Shown piece by piece: positions 12,972 through 19,938 of a stretch of DNA of 22,397 nt. A program made the position numbers and the translations under genes. The notes beneath the pieces were generated by a model, which saw only the letters and a program-made list of their open reading frames with translations, was not told where the DNA came from and made no database searches. The number at the start of each line of letters is the position of its first letter. The first letter of the stretch is position 1. Source of the DNA: a virus; IMG/VR virus record IMGVR_UViG_3300021963_000717, positions 1 through 22,397 of that record; one strand, written 5' to 3'.

Positions 12972-13057
12972 TCAAAACCAATTGCCAAGATTGCCAATGA
13001 GCAAAGGTCTATTGGCAATCTTGGCAATGTCAAAACCAATTGCCAAGATTGCCAATG
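12972..13057. repeat. Iteron array upstream of the terminase genes
   Basis: An exact 28-base direct repeat at 12972-12999 and 13030-13057 contains ATTGCCAAGATTGCCAAT. Between them, at 13011-13028, the same 18-base core lies in inverted orientation. Cores begin at 12981, 13011 and 13039, close to three helical turns apart. More single ATTGCCAAT or ATTGGCAAT boxes lie at 12624-12632, 12743-12751 and 12888-12895. Confidence 0.85.
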
Positions 13058-13349
13058 GCCCGACGCCCGCGCCGCCCGATCAACCGCGCCACCAGGCACG
13101 CGTCGCCAGGCATGGATCGTTATGCCGATTAGATCAATCAATCGTTCTGTTTGCTAGATCGTTTTTGCTTTTGGCTTTTTGCTGGCGAAGCCCCCCCCCA
13201 GGGCCGACGGCCTGGCCGGTCGGAGCCGGTGGGTCCACAAGAAATTTTTTTTATTTTTAACAGCCTAATAGCAAGCCTGTATACAAAAGTATTAGAATGT
13301 CTTACGCTCGCGTTGTAACGACGCTAGGTCATCTTGGTAAAATTGTCAC

Positions 13350-13841
13350 ATGTTTAAAAGTCTTCCTCTTACAACGCGTGAAATCAAAGCGACGGAAGCG
13401 GTACTGGAGCGCATATACGACGCTGCGTATCTAGGTTTAAAAGAAGATTCGTTGGCGTTAGCAGCAGGGTTGTTACCTGTAGAGTACCGGCTCTTGAAAC
13501 AGCATGACAAAATGGCCGAAATTGCCGAACTCAAGGGACGCGCTGATAGTGAGCGTGAGCACAGCCAGCACATGTTGAACGCTGCGCGTAATGGGGACGC
13601 TAAGGCGGCGCTAGAGATACTGAAGCACACTCACGGCTGGGTCGCCAAGCAAGCCGTTAGTATTGAGGTGGACCAGCGCATCAGCGTGATTGACGCGTTA
13701 AGAGCAGCAGAGACGAGAGTCGATGAAGGTAAAGTAATCGACGTAACGCCACCAAGTGAAAAGCTAACCCATGCAAAAGCCGATATACAGTCCGGAAGAC
13801 GAGCAACTGCTGATGACGCGGTTGTGGTCTCCCGCGATTAA
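13350..13841 (+). CDS. Terminase small subunit
   Basis: A 163-aa protein that would recognise the packaging site and recruit the large subunit. It has an N-terminal helical DNA-binding part (LTTREIKATEAVLERIYDAAYLGLKEDSLALAAGLLPVEYRLLKQ), in which DSLALAAGLLPVEYRLL fits a helix-turn-helix. A central helical oligomerisation part follows (GRADSEREHSQHMLNAARNGDAKAALEILKHTHGWV), then a C-terminal tail. This architecture and the large-subunit gene right after it, overlapping by 71 bases, support the call. The Shine-Dalgarno is weak. The repeat box at 13334-13348 touches the start region, so the gene may be regulated by whatever binds there, possibly by this protein itself. Confidence 0.82.
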   Translation: MFKSLPLTTREIKATEAVLERIYDAAYLGLKEDSLALAAGLLPVEYRLLKQHDKMAEIAELKGRADSEREHSQHMLNAARNGDAKAALEILKHTHGWVAKQAVSIEVDQRISVIDALRAAETRVDEGKVIDVTPPSEKLTHAKADIQSGRRATADDAVVVSRD

Positions 13842-15297
13842 AGACGACCCCGAAGCGTTTGTACTGTTTGCTTTCCCATGGGGGCAGGAAAACACGCCGC
13901 TAGTTAAGTACAGCGGACCGCGCATGTGGCAGCGTCAGGTGCTGCGCGACATCAAGGCGCACATACAAAAGAACAAAGGTCAGGTCGATATGGACACGCT
14001 GCGAGAGGCAGTCAGTTCAGGTCGAGGGATCGGTAAGTCGGCGCTGGTGAGTTGGTTGATTATGTGGATGCTATCGACACGGATAGGGTCGAGCGTCATT
14101 GTGAGCGCTAATAGTGAGGCGCAGCTACGCTCGGTGACCTGGGGCGAGCTAACGAAGTGGTCAACGATGATCATCAACGCGCACTGGTGGGAGATCAGCG
14201 CGACCAAGCTGCAACCGGCGAAGTGGTTATGTGACATCGTGGAGCGTGACCTTAGGAAAGGGACGCGCTACTGGGCGGCAGAGGGTAAGTTGTGGTCGGA
14301 AGAGAACCCTGACAGCTACGCGGGGGTGCACAACCACGATGGCATGATGTTGATCTTCGATGAGGCAAGCGGGATACCAGACCCGATATGGTCGGTGGGG
14401 GCGGGGTTCTTTACAGAGAACATATTAGATAGGTACTGGCTGGCGTTCAGTAACCCACGGCGCAACAGCGGGTACTTCTTTGAGTGCTTCCACGCCAAGC
14501 GTGACTTTTGGCGCACACGCCAGGTAGACGCAAGGACGGTAGAGGATACGGACAAGCAGGTCTATAAGCAGATCATTGATGAGTATGGTGAGGACTCAAG
14601 CCAAGCGCGGGTGGAGGTGTACGGTGAGTTTCCATCCAGTGGCGACGATCAGTTCATCTCATCCACGCACGTCGCAGACGCTGCGGCGCGGCCACGGTAC
14701 AAGGACGAAACGGCGCCGATCATTATTGGTGTGGACCCAGCACGAGGCGGCGCGGACTCGACAGTGATCGTGGTCAGGCAAGGACGTGACCTGACGGCGA
14801 TCCATCGCTACCATGGCGAGGATACGATGACAATCGTAGGGCGCGTGATCGATGCGATTGAGCAGTACAAGCCAACGCTCGTGGTGCTCGATGAGGGTGG
14901 GCTAGGGTACGGTATATTAGATAGGCTGCACGAGCAGCGCTACAAGGTCGTGCGAGGGGTGAACTTTGGTTGGAAGGCGAAGAACCCTATTATGTACGGC
15001 AACAAGCGCGCGGAACTATGGGGAGCGATGAAGGATTGGCTTAAGACGGCGTCGATACCTAACGATAGGGCGCTGAAGTCTGATCTAGTTGGGCCTATCA
15101 TAAAACCTAATTCGTCGGGTACAATTTTCCTCGAAGGCAAAAAGGAAATGAAAGCTAGAGGGTTAGCATCGCCAGACGCTGCCGACGCCTTAGCTGTAAC
15201 GTTTGCATTTCCGGTTGCTCACAGGCAGTATGTCGAGAAACAAACTAATCGTGCGTACAACGCCAACGGCGTAACGACATCTTGGATGGGTGCTTGA
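13771..15297 (+). CDS. Terminase large subunit (ATPase and nuclease)
   Basis: A 508-aa DNA packaging motor. The ATPase domain has Walker A SGRGIGKSA with K89 and Walker B MMLIFDEAS with D197 and E198. The RNase H-like nuclease domain has IIGVDPARGG with D322, VVLDEGG with D374 (and E375), and SPDAADALAV with the last aspartates near 469-472. All key residues are present and the length is normal, so it should be active. The start at 13771 lies inside the small-subunit gene; a later ATG (residue 14) is possible because no clear ribosome-binding site precedes either. Its TGA overlaps the next start as TGATG. Confidence 0.95.
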   Translation: MQKPIYSPEDEQLLMTRLWSPAIKDDPEAFVLFAFPWGQENTPLVKYSGPRMWQRQVLRDIKAHIQKNKGQVDMDTLREAVSSGRGIGKSALVSWLIMWMLSTRIGSSVIVSANSEAQLRSVTWGELTKWSTMIINAHWWEISATKLQPAKWLCDIVERDLRKGTRYWAAEGKLWSEENPDSYAGVHNHDGMMLIFDEASGIPDPIWSVGAGFFTENILDRYWLAFSNPRRNSGYFFECFHAKRDFWRTRQVDARTVEDTDKQVYKQIIDEYGEDSSQARVEVYGEFPSSGDDQFISSTHVADAAARPRYKDETAPIIIGVDPARGGADSTVIVVRQGRDLTAIHRYHGEDTMTIVGRVIDAIEQYKPTLVVLDEGGLGYGILDRLHEQRYKVVRGVNFGWKAKNPIMYGNKRAELWGAMKDWLKTASIPNDRALKSDLVGPIIKPNSSGTIFLEGKKEMKARGLASPDAADALAVTFAFPVAHRQYVEKQTNRAYNANGVTTSWMGA

Positions 15298-15557
15298 TGG
15301 CAAAGAAAGGTGTATCACTATCAGTTGGGCGTGGTGAGAAGCTACCCGTGTCTAAGGGCGCAGGGCTAACGGCTAAAGGTCGTGAGAAATACAACCGCGA
15401 AACAGGTAGTAATTTAAAAGCACCCGCGCCTAGTCCTAAGACTGAAGCTGACAAGGGGCGCAAGGCGTCTTTTTGTGCGCGCATGTCAGGTGTTGTTAAA
15501 AACGCTAAAGGCGACGCCGAGCGCGCTAAGGCATCCCTTAAACGATGGAAGTGTTAA
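15297..15557 (+). CDS. Small basic protein, DUF6321-like
   Basis: An 86-aa lysine-rich protein starting at ATG 15297 in a TGATG overlap with the terminase; a longer in-frame reading extends into the terminase gene. KGAGLTAKGREKYNRETGSNLKAPAPSP and RKASFCARMSGVVKN...SLKRWKC are the hallmarks of the phage family I know as DUF6321 (recalled, not searched). No enzymatic residues are evident; the composition fits a DNA- or capsid-associated protein. It is usually found among packaging and head genes, as here. Confidence 0.75.
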   Translation: MAKKGVSLSVGRGEKLPVSKGAGLTAKGREKYNRETGSNLKAPAPSPKTEADKGRKASFCARMSGVVKNAKGDAERAKASLKRWKC

Positions 15558-15559
15558 TC

Positions 15560-15724
15560 ATGGCTACAAAACCTGGCTTGTATGCTGCAATTCATGCAAA
15601 ACGCGAACGAATAGCTGCGGGTAGCGGTGAAACCATGCGGAAACCTGGCACTAAAGGCGCGCCAACAGCTAAAGATTTTCGTGAGTCGGCAAAGACTGCC
15701 AAAAAGCCAACGAAAGGAAAATGA
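15560..15724 (+). CDS. Small basic protein between terminase and portal
   Basis: A 54-aa protein (MATKPGLYAAIHAKRERIAA...) ending in a lysine-rich stretch (AKTAKKPTKGK). It starts two bases after the DUF6321-like stop and ends in a TGATG overlap with the next gene, so it belongs to the head operon. GLYAAIHAKRERIAAGSGE is a pattern seen in many short phage proteins beside portal genes. Function unknown. Its last codons (AAAGGAAAA) supply the next gene's ribosome-binding site. Confidence 0.7.
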   Translation: MATKPGLYAAIHAKRERIAAGSGETMRKPGTKGAPTAKDFRESAKTAKKPTKGK

Positions 15725-15888
15725 TGCCACTTGTTAAATCGACCAGCAAAGAAGCCTTTCGTAAAAACATTAAGGCTGAAGTTAACGCAGGCAAACCTGT
15801 CAAGCAGGCTGTTGCAATTGCTTACAATACCCAACGTGCTGCGGCGGCTAAAAGGCCGAGCACTAAACCTATGACGAAGAAAAAGTAA
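15724..15888 (+). CDS. Small basic protein (GKPVKQAVAIAY motif)
   Basis: A 54-aa protein (MPLVKSTSKEAFRKNIKAEV...). The start is ATG 15724, or ATG 15721 three bases earlier. The motif AEVNAGKPVKQAVAIAYNTQR is shared with many short proteins found beside phage head genes; they are helical and basic and have no known role. The C-terminus is lysine-rich. The stop overlaps the portal start as TAATG. Confidence 0.7.
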   Translation: MPLVKSTSKEAFRKNIKAEVNAGKPVKQAVAIAYNTQRAAAAKRPSTKPMTKKK

Positions 15889-18140
15889 TGGCAACGCTTA
15901 AGCAAGACCCTACAGGTATTGAAGGCGCGGGTAAAGTATCTGCGCGCGGAGGGCCGGACCAAAAGGACCACCGCGACACGCTACAACTGATGCGCGATCG
16001 GTTACGCCAAGCGATCGGCGCGTACTCGGAGAGCCGCGAAGATGAGCTTGACGACCTACGCTTTATGGCTGGCTCGCCCGACAATCAGTGGCAATGGCCG
16101 CAAGATGTGTTGGCAACGCGTGGGTCGGTGCAAGGCCAAACAGTCAATGCAAGACCTTGTTTGACGATAAACAAGCTACCGCAGCACGTTAGGCAAGTGA
16201 CTAACGAGCAGCGCCAGAACCGGCCAAGCGGCAAGGTCATACCTGTTAACGATCAAGCCGACGTCGAGGTCGCAGAGGTGCTCGACGGCATCGTGCGACA
16301 TATTGAGTACATGTCAGACGCTGACGTAGCGTACGACACCGCGTGCGAGAACCAAGTAACCTACGGTGAAGGCTATATACGCATTTTAACCGAGTATTGC
16401 TACGAAGATAGCTTCGATCAAGACATTAAGATCGCGCGCGTACGCAATAGTTTCAGTGTTTACATGGACCCGCTAATCCAAGACCCATGCGGCGCAGACG
16501 CTGAGTGGTGTTTTATTACGGAAGACATGCTCAAAGAAGACTACCAGCGTATGTACCCCAACGCTGCACCGCTGTCTTCGATCATGGCGCAAGGTATTGG
16601 TGACCAAGACATAAGCCAGTGGATCACGGAAGATACGATCCGTATCGCTGAATACTTCTATATTGCGCACAAACAAGACACGTTGTACCTCTACCCAGGT
16701 AATCAATCCGTGTTTAAAGGCTCCACGGAAGACCAGCAACTAAGGGACATGGGGCTTACGCCTATACGCGAGCGTCAAGTAGACCGTAAAAAAATCATGT
16801 GGATGAAAACCAATGGTTTTGAGGTGCTTGAGGAGCGTGAATGGGCGGGCAACTGGATACCTGTCGTACGCGTCGTAGGTAACGAGTTCCAAGTTGACGG
16901 GCGTATTTTTATATCAGGCATTGTGCGTAACGCCAAAGATGCCCAACGGATGTACAACTACTGGACAAGCCAAGAAGCCGAAATGCTTGCGCTTGCCCCT
17001 AAAGCCCCATTTATTGGCTACGGTGGTCAGTTTGAGGGTTATGAGTATCAGTGGAAGACGGCTAACACGCAAAATTGGCCGTATCTTGAGGTCAACCCTG
17101 ACGTTACCGACGGTGCGGGGTCCATACTGCCGCTGCCACAGCGTGCAGCACCACCACTGCCGCAAACAGGGCTTATTCAAGCCAAGATGGGCGCGTCAGA
17201 AGACATCAAATCAACAACCGGCCAGTACGACGCAAGCCTTGGTCAAGTGTCTAATGAGCGTTCTGGCCGTGCCATTTTGGCAAGGCAAAAAGAATCTGAT
17301 AATGGTACGTACCACTATGTAGATAATTTAGCCCGTGCTGTGCGGTATGTGACCCGTCAATTGGTTGATTTGATCCCAAAAATCTACGACACGCAACGGA
17401 TTGCTCGGATTGTTGGTATTGATGGCGAAACCAACATGGTCAAAATCGATCCAACCCAACAAGAGCCGGTCAAAAAGATTGTGGACCAGACGGGCGTGGT
17501 GATCGATAAGATTTACAACCCTTCCGTTGGCCGTTACGACGTGGTGGTGACCACTGGGCCAAGCTACATGACCAAGCGCCAAGAATCGATGGACGCTATG
17601 TCGCAGATTTTGCAGGGCAACCCCAATTTGTGGGCTGTTGCAGGCGATTTGTTTGTTAAAAACATGGATTGGCCTGGCGCTCAAGAAATGGCGGCACGTC
17701 TTCGCAAAACCATCGATCCTCAACTGCTGGCTGATCAAGACAACGATCCAGCGCTGCAAGCAGCTCAAAAGCAAATTGAAGCGATGGGCATGGAAATGCA
17801 GCAAATGCACGATATGCTAATGAATGTCAATCAATCGATTGAGGCTAGGGACGTACAAGTACGTGAATTTGAGGCTAAAATCAAGGCGTTTGATGCCGAA
17901 ACTAAGCGTATTTCAGCCACAATGCCTGGCATGACGATGGAGCAAATTCAAGATATTGTAATGGGTACGATTGCTGCGGCGCACGATGCTGGTGATTTAG
18001 TGCCGCCTCAGCAAATGCAAGGTCCAATCATGCCGGAATCAGATGAGATGGGCCGTGAAGAAGGTATTATGGCCCGTCAGGAAGAGGCTCAACAAGCTAG
18101 ACCCATGCCTAATGTCGTACCGCAGGAGGGCCAAGCATGA
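15888..18140 (+). CDS. Portal protein, P22 type
   Basis: A 750-aa protein forming the dodecameric ring through which DNA enters and leaves the head. Family features: N-terminal RLRQAIGAYSESREDELDDLRFMAG, then QWQWPQDV and RPCLTINKLPQHVRQVTNEQRQNRPS, then CENQVTYGEGYIRILTEY, then the clip/crown region, and the helical C-terminus with a Q- and M-rich segment after about residue 620. The length is close to P22 gp1 (725 aa). P22 portals have a long C-terminal barrel helix, and the coiled segment around 620-680 (QKQIEAMGMEMQQMHDMLM) may be its equivalent. This gene is the main reason for proposing a short-tailed virion. Confidence 0.93.
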   Translation: MATLKQDPTGIEGAGKVSARGGPDQKDHRDTLQLMRDRLRQAIGAYSESREDELDDLRFMAGSPDNQWQWPQDVLATRGSVQGQTVNARPCLTINKLPQHVRQVTNEQRQNRPSGKVIPVNDQADVEVAEVLDGIVRHIEYMSDADVAYDTACENQVTYGEGYIRILTEYCYEDSFDQDIKIARVRNSFSVYMDPLIQDPCGADAEWCFITEDMLKEDYQRMYPNAAPLSSIMAQGIGDQDISQWITEDTIRIAEYFYIAHKQDTLYLYPGNQSVFKGSTEDQQLRDMGLTPIRERQVDRKKIMWMKTNGFEVLEEREWAGNWIPVVRVVGNEFQVDGRIFISGIVRNAKDAQRMYNYWTSQEAEMLALAPKAPFIGYGGQFEGYEYQWKTANTQNWPYLEVNPDVTDGAGSILPLPQRAAPPLPQTGLIQAKMGASEDIKSTTGQYDASLGQVSNERSGRAILARQKESDNGTYHYVDNLARAVRYVTRQLVDLIPKIYDTQRIARIVGIDGETNMVKIDPTQQEPVKKIVDQTGVVIDKIYNPSVGRYDVVVTTGPSYMTKRQESMDAMSQILQGNPNLWAVAGDLFVKNMDWPGAQEMAARLRKTIDPQLLADQDNDPALQAAQKQIEAMGMEMQQMHDMLMNVNQSIEARDVQVREFEAKIKAFDAETKRISATMPGMTMEQIQDIVMGTIAAAHDAGDLVPPQQMQGPIMPESDEMGREEGIMARQEEAQQARPMPNVVPQEGQA

Positions 18141-18499
18141 AATGCGCTGATTTTGTAGGTATGTTGTTTTTGGCACGAGATGTTGCCCATTCTGTGCATC
18201 TAAACACTCGCAGTTTTAGTAAGCACATGGCGCTTAACACGTTTTATGACGAAATTATCGATTTAGCCGATAAATTTGCTGAGGCTTATCAAGGCCGACA
18301 CGGTTTAATTGGGCCTATTTCGTTGATGAGTGCAGGCAAAACATCTAATATTTTAGAGTTTATGCAGGATCAAGTTGATGAAATTGAAAAAATAAGGTAT
18401 GAAGTGTGTGATAAAGCAGAGACTGCGCTGCAAAACATTATTGATGAAATTGTAGGCTTGTATTTAAGTACAATCTACAAACTTAAATTTCTTGCTTAA
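18137..18499 (+). CDS. DUF5856-like, ferritin/Dps-like helical protein
   Basis: A 120-aa protein starting in an ATGA overlap with the portal gene. LARDVAHSVHLNTRSFSKHMALNTFYDEIIDLADKFAEAYQG resembles the first helices of Dps and ferritin-like folds (compare the H/N-rich helix followed by FYDE.ID..D) and matches the phage DUF5856 family as I remember it. The second half is helical (FMQDQVDEIEKIRYEVCDKAETALQNIIDEIVG). Whether it binds iron cannot be decided; the histidines are not in the exact ferroxidase pattern. It may be a virion component, given its neighbours. Confidence 0.65.
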   Translation: MKCADFVGMLFLARDVAHSVHLNTRSFSKHMALNTFYDEIIDLADKFAEAYQGRHGLIGPISLMSAGKTSNILEFMQDQVDEIEKIRYEVCDKAETALQNIIDEIVGLYLSTIYKLKFLA

Positions 18500-18508
18500 G
18501 GAACCAAG

Positions 18509-19072
18509 ATGGAACAAGCTAAAGCTAATGATGTTATGGCAAGCGGGTTGATTGCTCGCCCCGGTTCAGCAGAGTCTGCCCGTGCGATGGGCAAGTATTT
18601 CTTTGAGTGCTTCGACAAAGATGGCAAGCTCAAATGGACGGCGGAATCCAAGAATCTCGTAGTTAACGTCGGTCTTCAGTATATGGCTGGCACGGCACTT
18701 GATGGTGCTACGACGCGTATCACTGCTTGGTACATTGGGCTGTATGGTGCGGGAGCTAGTAATACGCCTGCTGCAACCGATACATTAGCTTCACATGCTG
18801 GCTGGACTGAAATTACGCCTTACTCGGGTAGCCGGCCTGCTGCTACATTTGCTGCGTCTACAAATGCTAACCCCTCGGTTGTTACGAACTCAGCAAGTAA
18901 GGCTTCGTACAGCATCACAAGTTCGGCTACGGTTGGCGGTGCGTTTTTAGCAAGTGCGGCGTCAGGTACGTCGGGTACGCTGTTTTCAGCCTCTGACTTT
19001 ACAGGCGGTGATCGCTCGGTTGTTAACGGCGATACCTTGCAAGTAACCTATACCTTCAGCTTGGCTGGATAA
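18509..19072 (+). CDS. Phage structural protein, unnamed family
   Basis: A 187-aa protein with AAGGA before ATG 18509. GKYFFECFDKDGKLKWTAESKNLVVNVGLQYMA opens a beta-rich domain, followed by AWYIGLYGAGASNTPAATDTLASHAGWTEITPYSGSRPAATF and a Ser/Thr/Ala-rich end (SGTLFSASDFTGGDRSVVNGDTLQVTYTF). I recognise this as a widespread phage protein, often near tail genes and often unnamed. The low-charge, small-residue composition suits a virion surface or tail component. Its stop overlaps the next start (TAATG). Confidence 0.7.
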   Translation: MEQAKANDVMASGLIARPGSAESARAMGKYFFECFDKDGKLKWTAESKNLVVNVGLQYMAGTALDGATTRITAWYIGLYGAGASNTPAATDTLASHAGWTEITPYSGSRPAATFAASTNANPSVVTNSASKASYSITSSATVGGAFLASAASGTSGTLFSASDFTGGDRSVVNGDTLQVTYTFSLAG

Positions 19073-19518
19073 TGGCTTTTGTCGTTGCAGATCGTGTACA
19101 GGAAACTTGGACCGGCACAGGTACGGGGACAATAACCTTAGAAGGTGCGGCAGTCGGGTTTCAGTCGTTTTCCGCAATAGGCAACGGAAACACGACCACT
19201 TACACCATCGCAGATGCTTCAGGTTCTAACTGGGAAGTTGGGATTGGAACCTACACATCTAGCGGCACGACGTTATCAAGAGACACGGTGCTGTCTTCCA
19301 GTAACTCTGGGAGTCTGGTGAATTTTGGTGCTGGTACAAAGAATGTATTTGTTAATTACCCATCATCAAACACGCTATACGCGCTTAACAATACCGTTAT
19401 AGCTTCAAGTGGCATTATACCTTCGGGTGTAAACGCAACTGCTTTAGGCCCAATTACGATTAACACAAGCAAGTCAGTCACGGTGTCTACAGGTCAGGCG
19501 TGGCTTATTTGGGGGTAG
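19072..19518 (+). CDS. Phage tail/virion-associated protein, beta-rich
   Basis: A 148-aa protein (MAFVVADRVQETWTGTGTGT...). The pattern GFQSFSAIGNGNTTTYTIAD, then WEVGIGTYTSSGTTLSRDTVLSSSNSGSLVNFGAGTKNVFVNYP, is a recurring domain in phage tail-fibre regions and also occurs inside longer fibre proteins. Here it stands alone. It is predicted all-beta and probably forms part of a tail fibre or its attachment. Coupled to the preceding gene by TAATG. Confidence 0.72.
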   Translation: MAFVVADRVQETWTGTGTGTITLEGAAVGFQSFSAIGNGNTTTYTIADASGSNWEVGIGTYTSSGTTLSRDTVLSSSNSGSLVNFGAGTKNVFVNYPSSNTLYALNNTVIASSGIIPSGVNATALGPITINTSKSVTVSTGQAWLIWG

Positions 19519-19521
19519 AGT

Positions 19522-19938
19522 ATGAGTAACATCAAAGTCCAAGGTAATGCTTCTGGCGCAGGAACAACGACCTTGCAAAGTGCAAATACATCAAGCAGTG
19601 TTACCGCAACGCTTCCTGACTTAGCGAGCAACTTTTCGCTAGGGTTTTTGAATACACCAATAAGCTCAACAACGACAACATTAGTTGCAGCAGATGTTGG
19701 CAAAGTTGTTTCGCTTGCTGCGGGTATTACAGTTCCTGCATCCATATTTGCAGCGGGCGATATTGTTTCGCTTTATAACAATACAACAGGAAGTTTGACG
19801 ATTACTTGCTCTGCGGTAACCACTAAATTAGCTGGCAGCAACACAACGGTAACGTCAGCGACATTAGCCACACGCGGTGTGGCAACGATACTTTTTATTG
19901 ATGCAACAAACTGCGTGATTACTGGAAATGTGACATGA
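19522..19938 (+). CDS. Phage tail-fibre-type protein, beta-rich
   Basis: A 138-aa protein. The opening MSNIKVQGNASGAGTTTLQS, followed by NTSSSVTATLPD, is the common phage fibre motif (QGNASG..T.TLQ.P...T.TLPD). The remainder, with VVSLAAGITVPASIFAAGDIVSLYNNTTGSLTIT, looks like a trimeric beta-structured knob. GGGGGTAG precedes the ATG. Its end overlaps the adhesin gene as ATGA, so the three small fibre genes and the adhesin form one translational unit. Confidence 0.7.
   Translation: MSNIKVQGNASGAGTTTLQSANTSSSVTATLPDLASNFSLGFLNTPISSTTTTLVAADVGKVVSLAAGITVPASIFAAGDIVSLYNNTTGSLTITCSAVTTKLAGSNTTVTSATLATRGVATILFIDATNCVITGNVT

Larger units (their letters stand above)
12626..13349. other. Non-coding control region between divergent operons
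   Basis: About 720 bases with no convincing gene. It holds the leftward promoter, the iterons and inverted repeats, then a GC-rich stretch from 13060. Near its right end come nine C (13191-13199), a GC hairpin with arms CCGAC/GTCGG (13204-13223) and an AT tract (13242-13259). Candidate roles are replication origin, operator region and packaging site. A weak rightward promoter (TTGTAA 13313, TAAAAT 13338, spacing 19) could serve the terminase genes. Open frames seen here lack ribosome-binding sites and cross the repeats. Confidence 0.7.

Noticed and set aside
12972-13057. Possible two-repeat CRISPR array (28-base repeat, 30-base spacer).
   Set aside because: The spacer contains an inverted copy of the repeat core and related boxes are spread over 400 bases in both orientations; this is an iteron cluster, and no cas genes are nearby.
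12880-13260. A 126-aa open frame on the + strand upstream of the terminase.
   Set aside because: It spans the iterons and poly-C tract, has no ribosome-binding site and reads as repeat-derived sequence.
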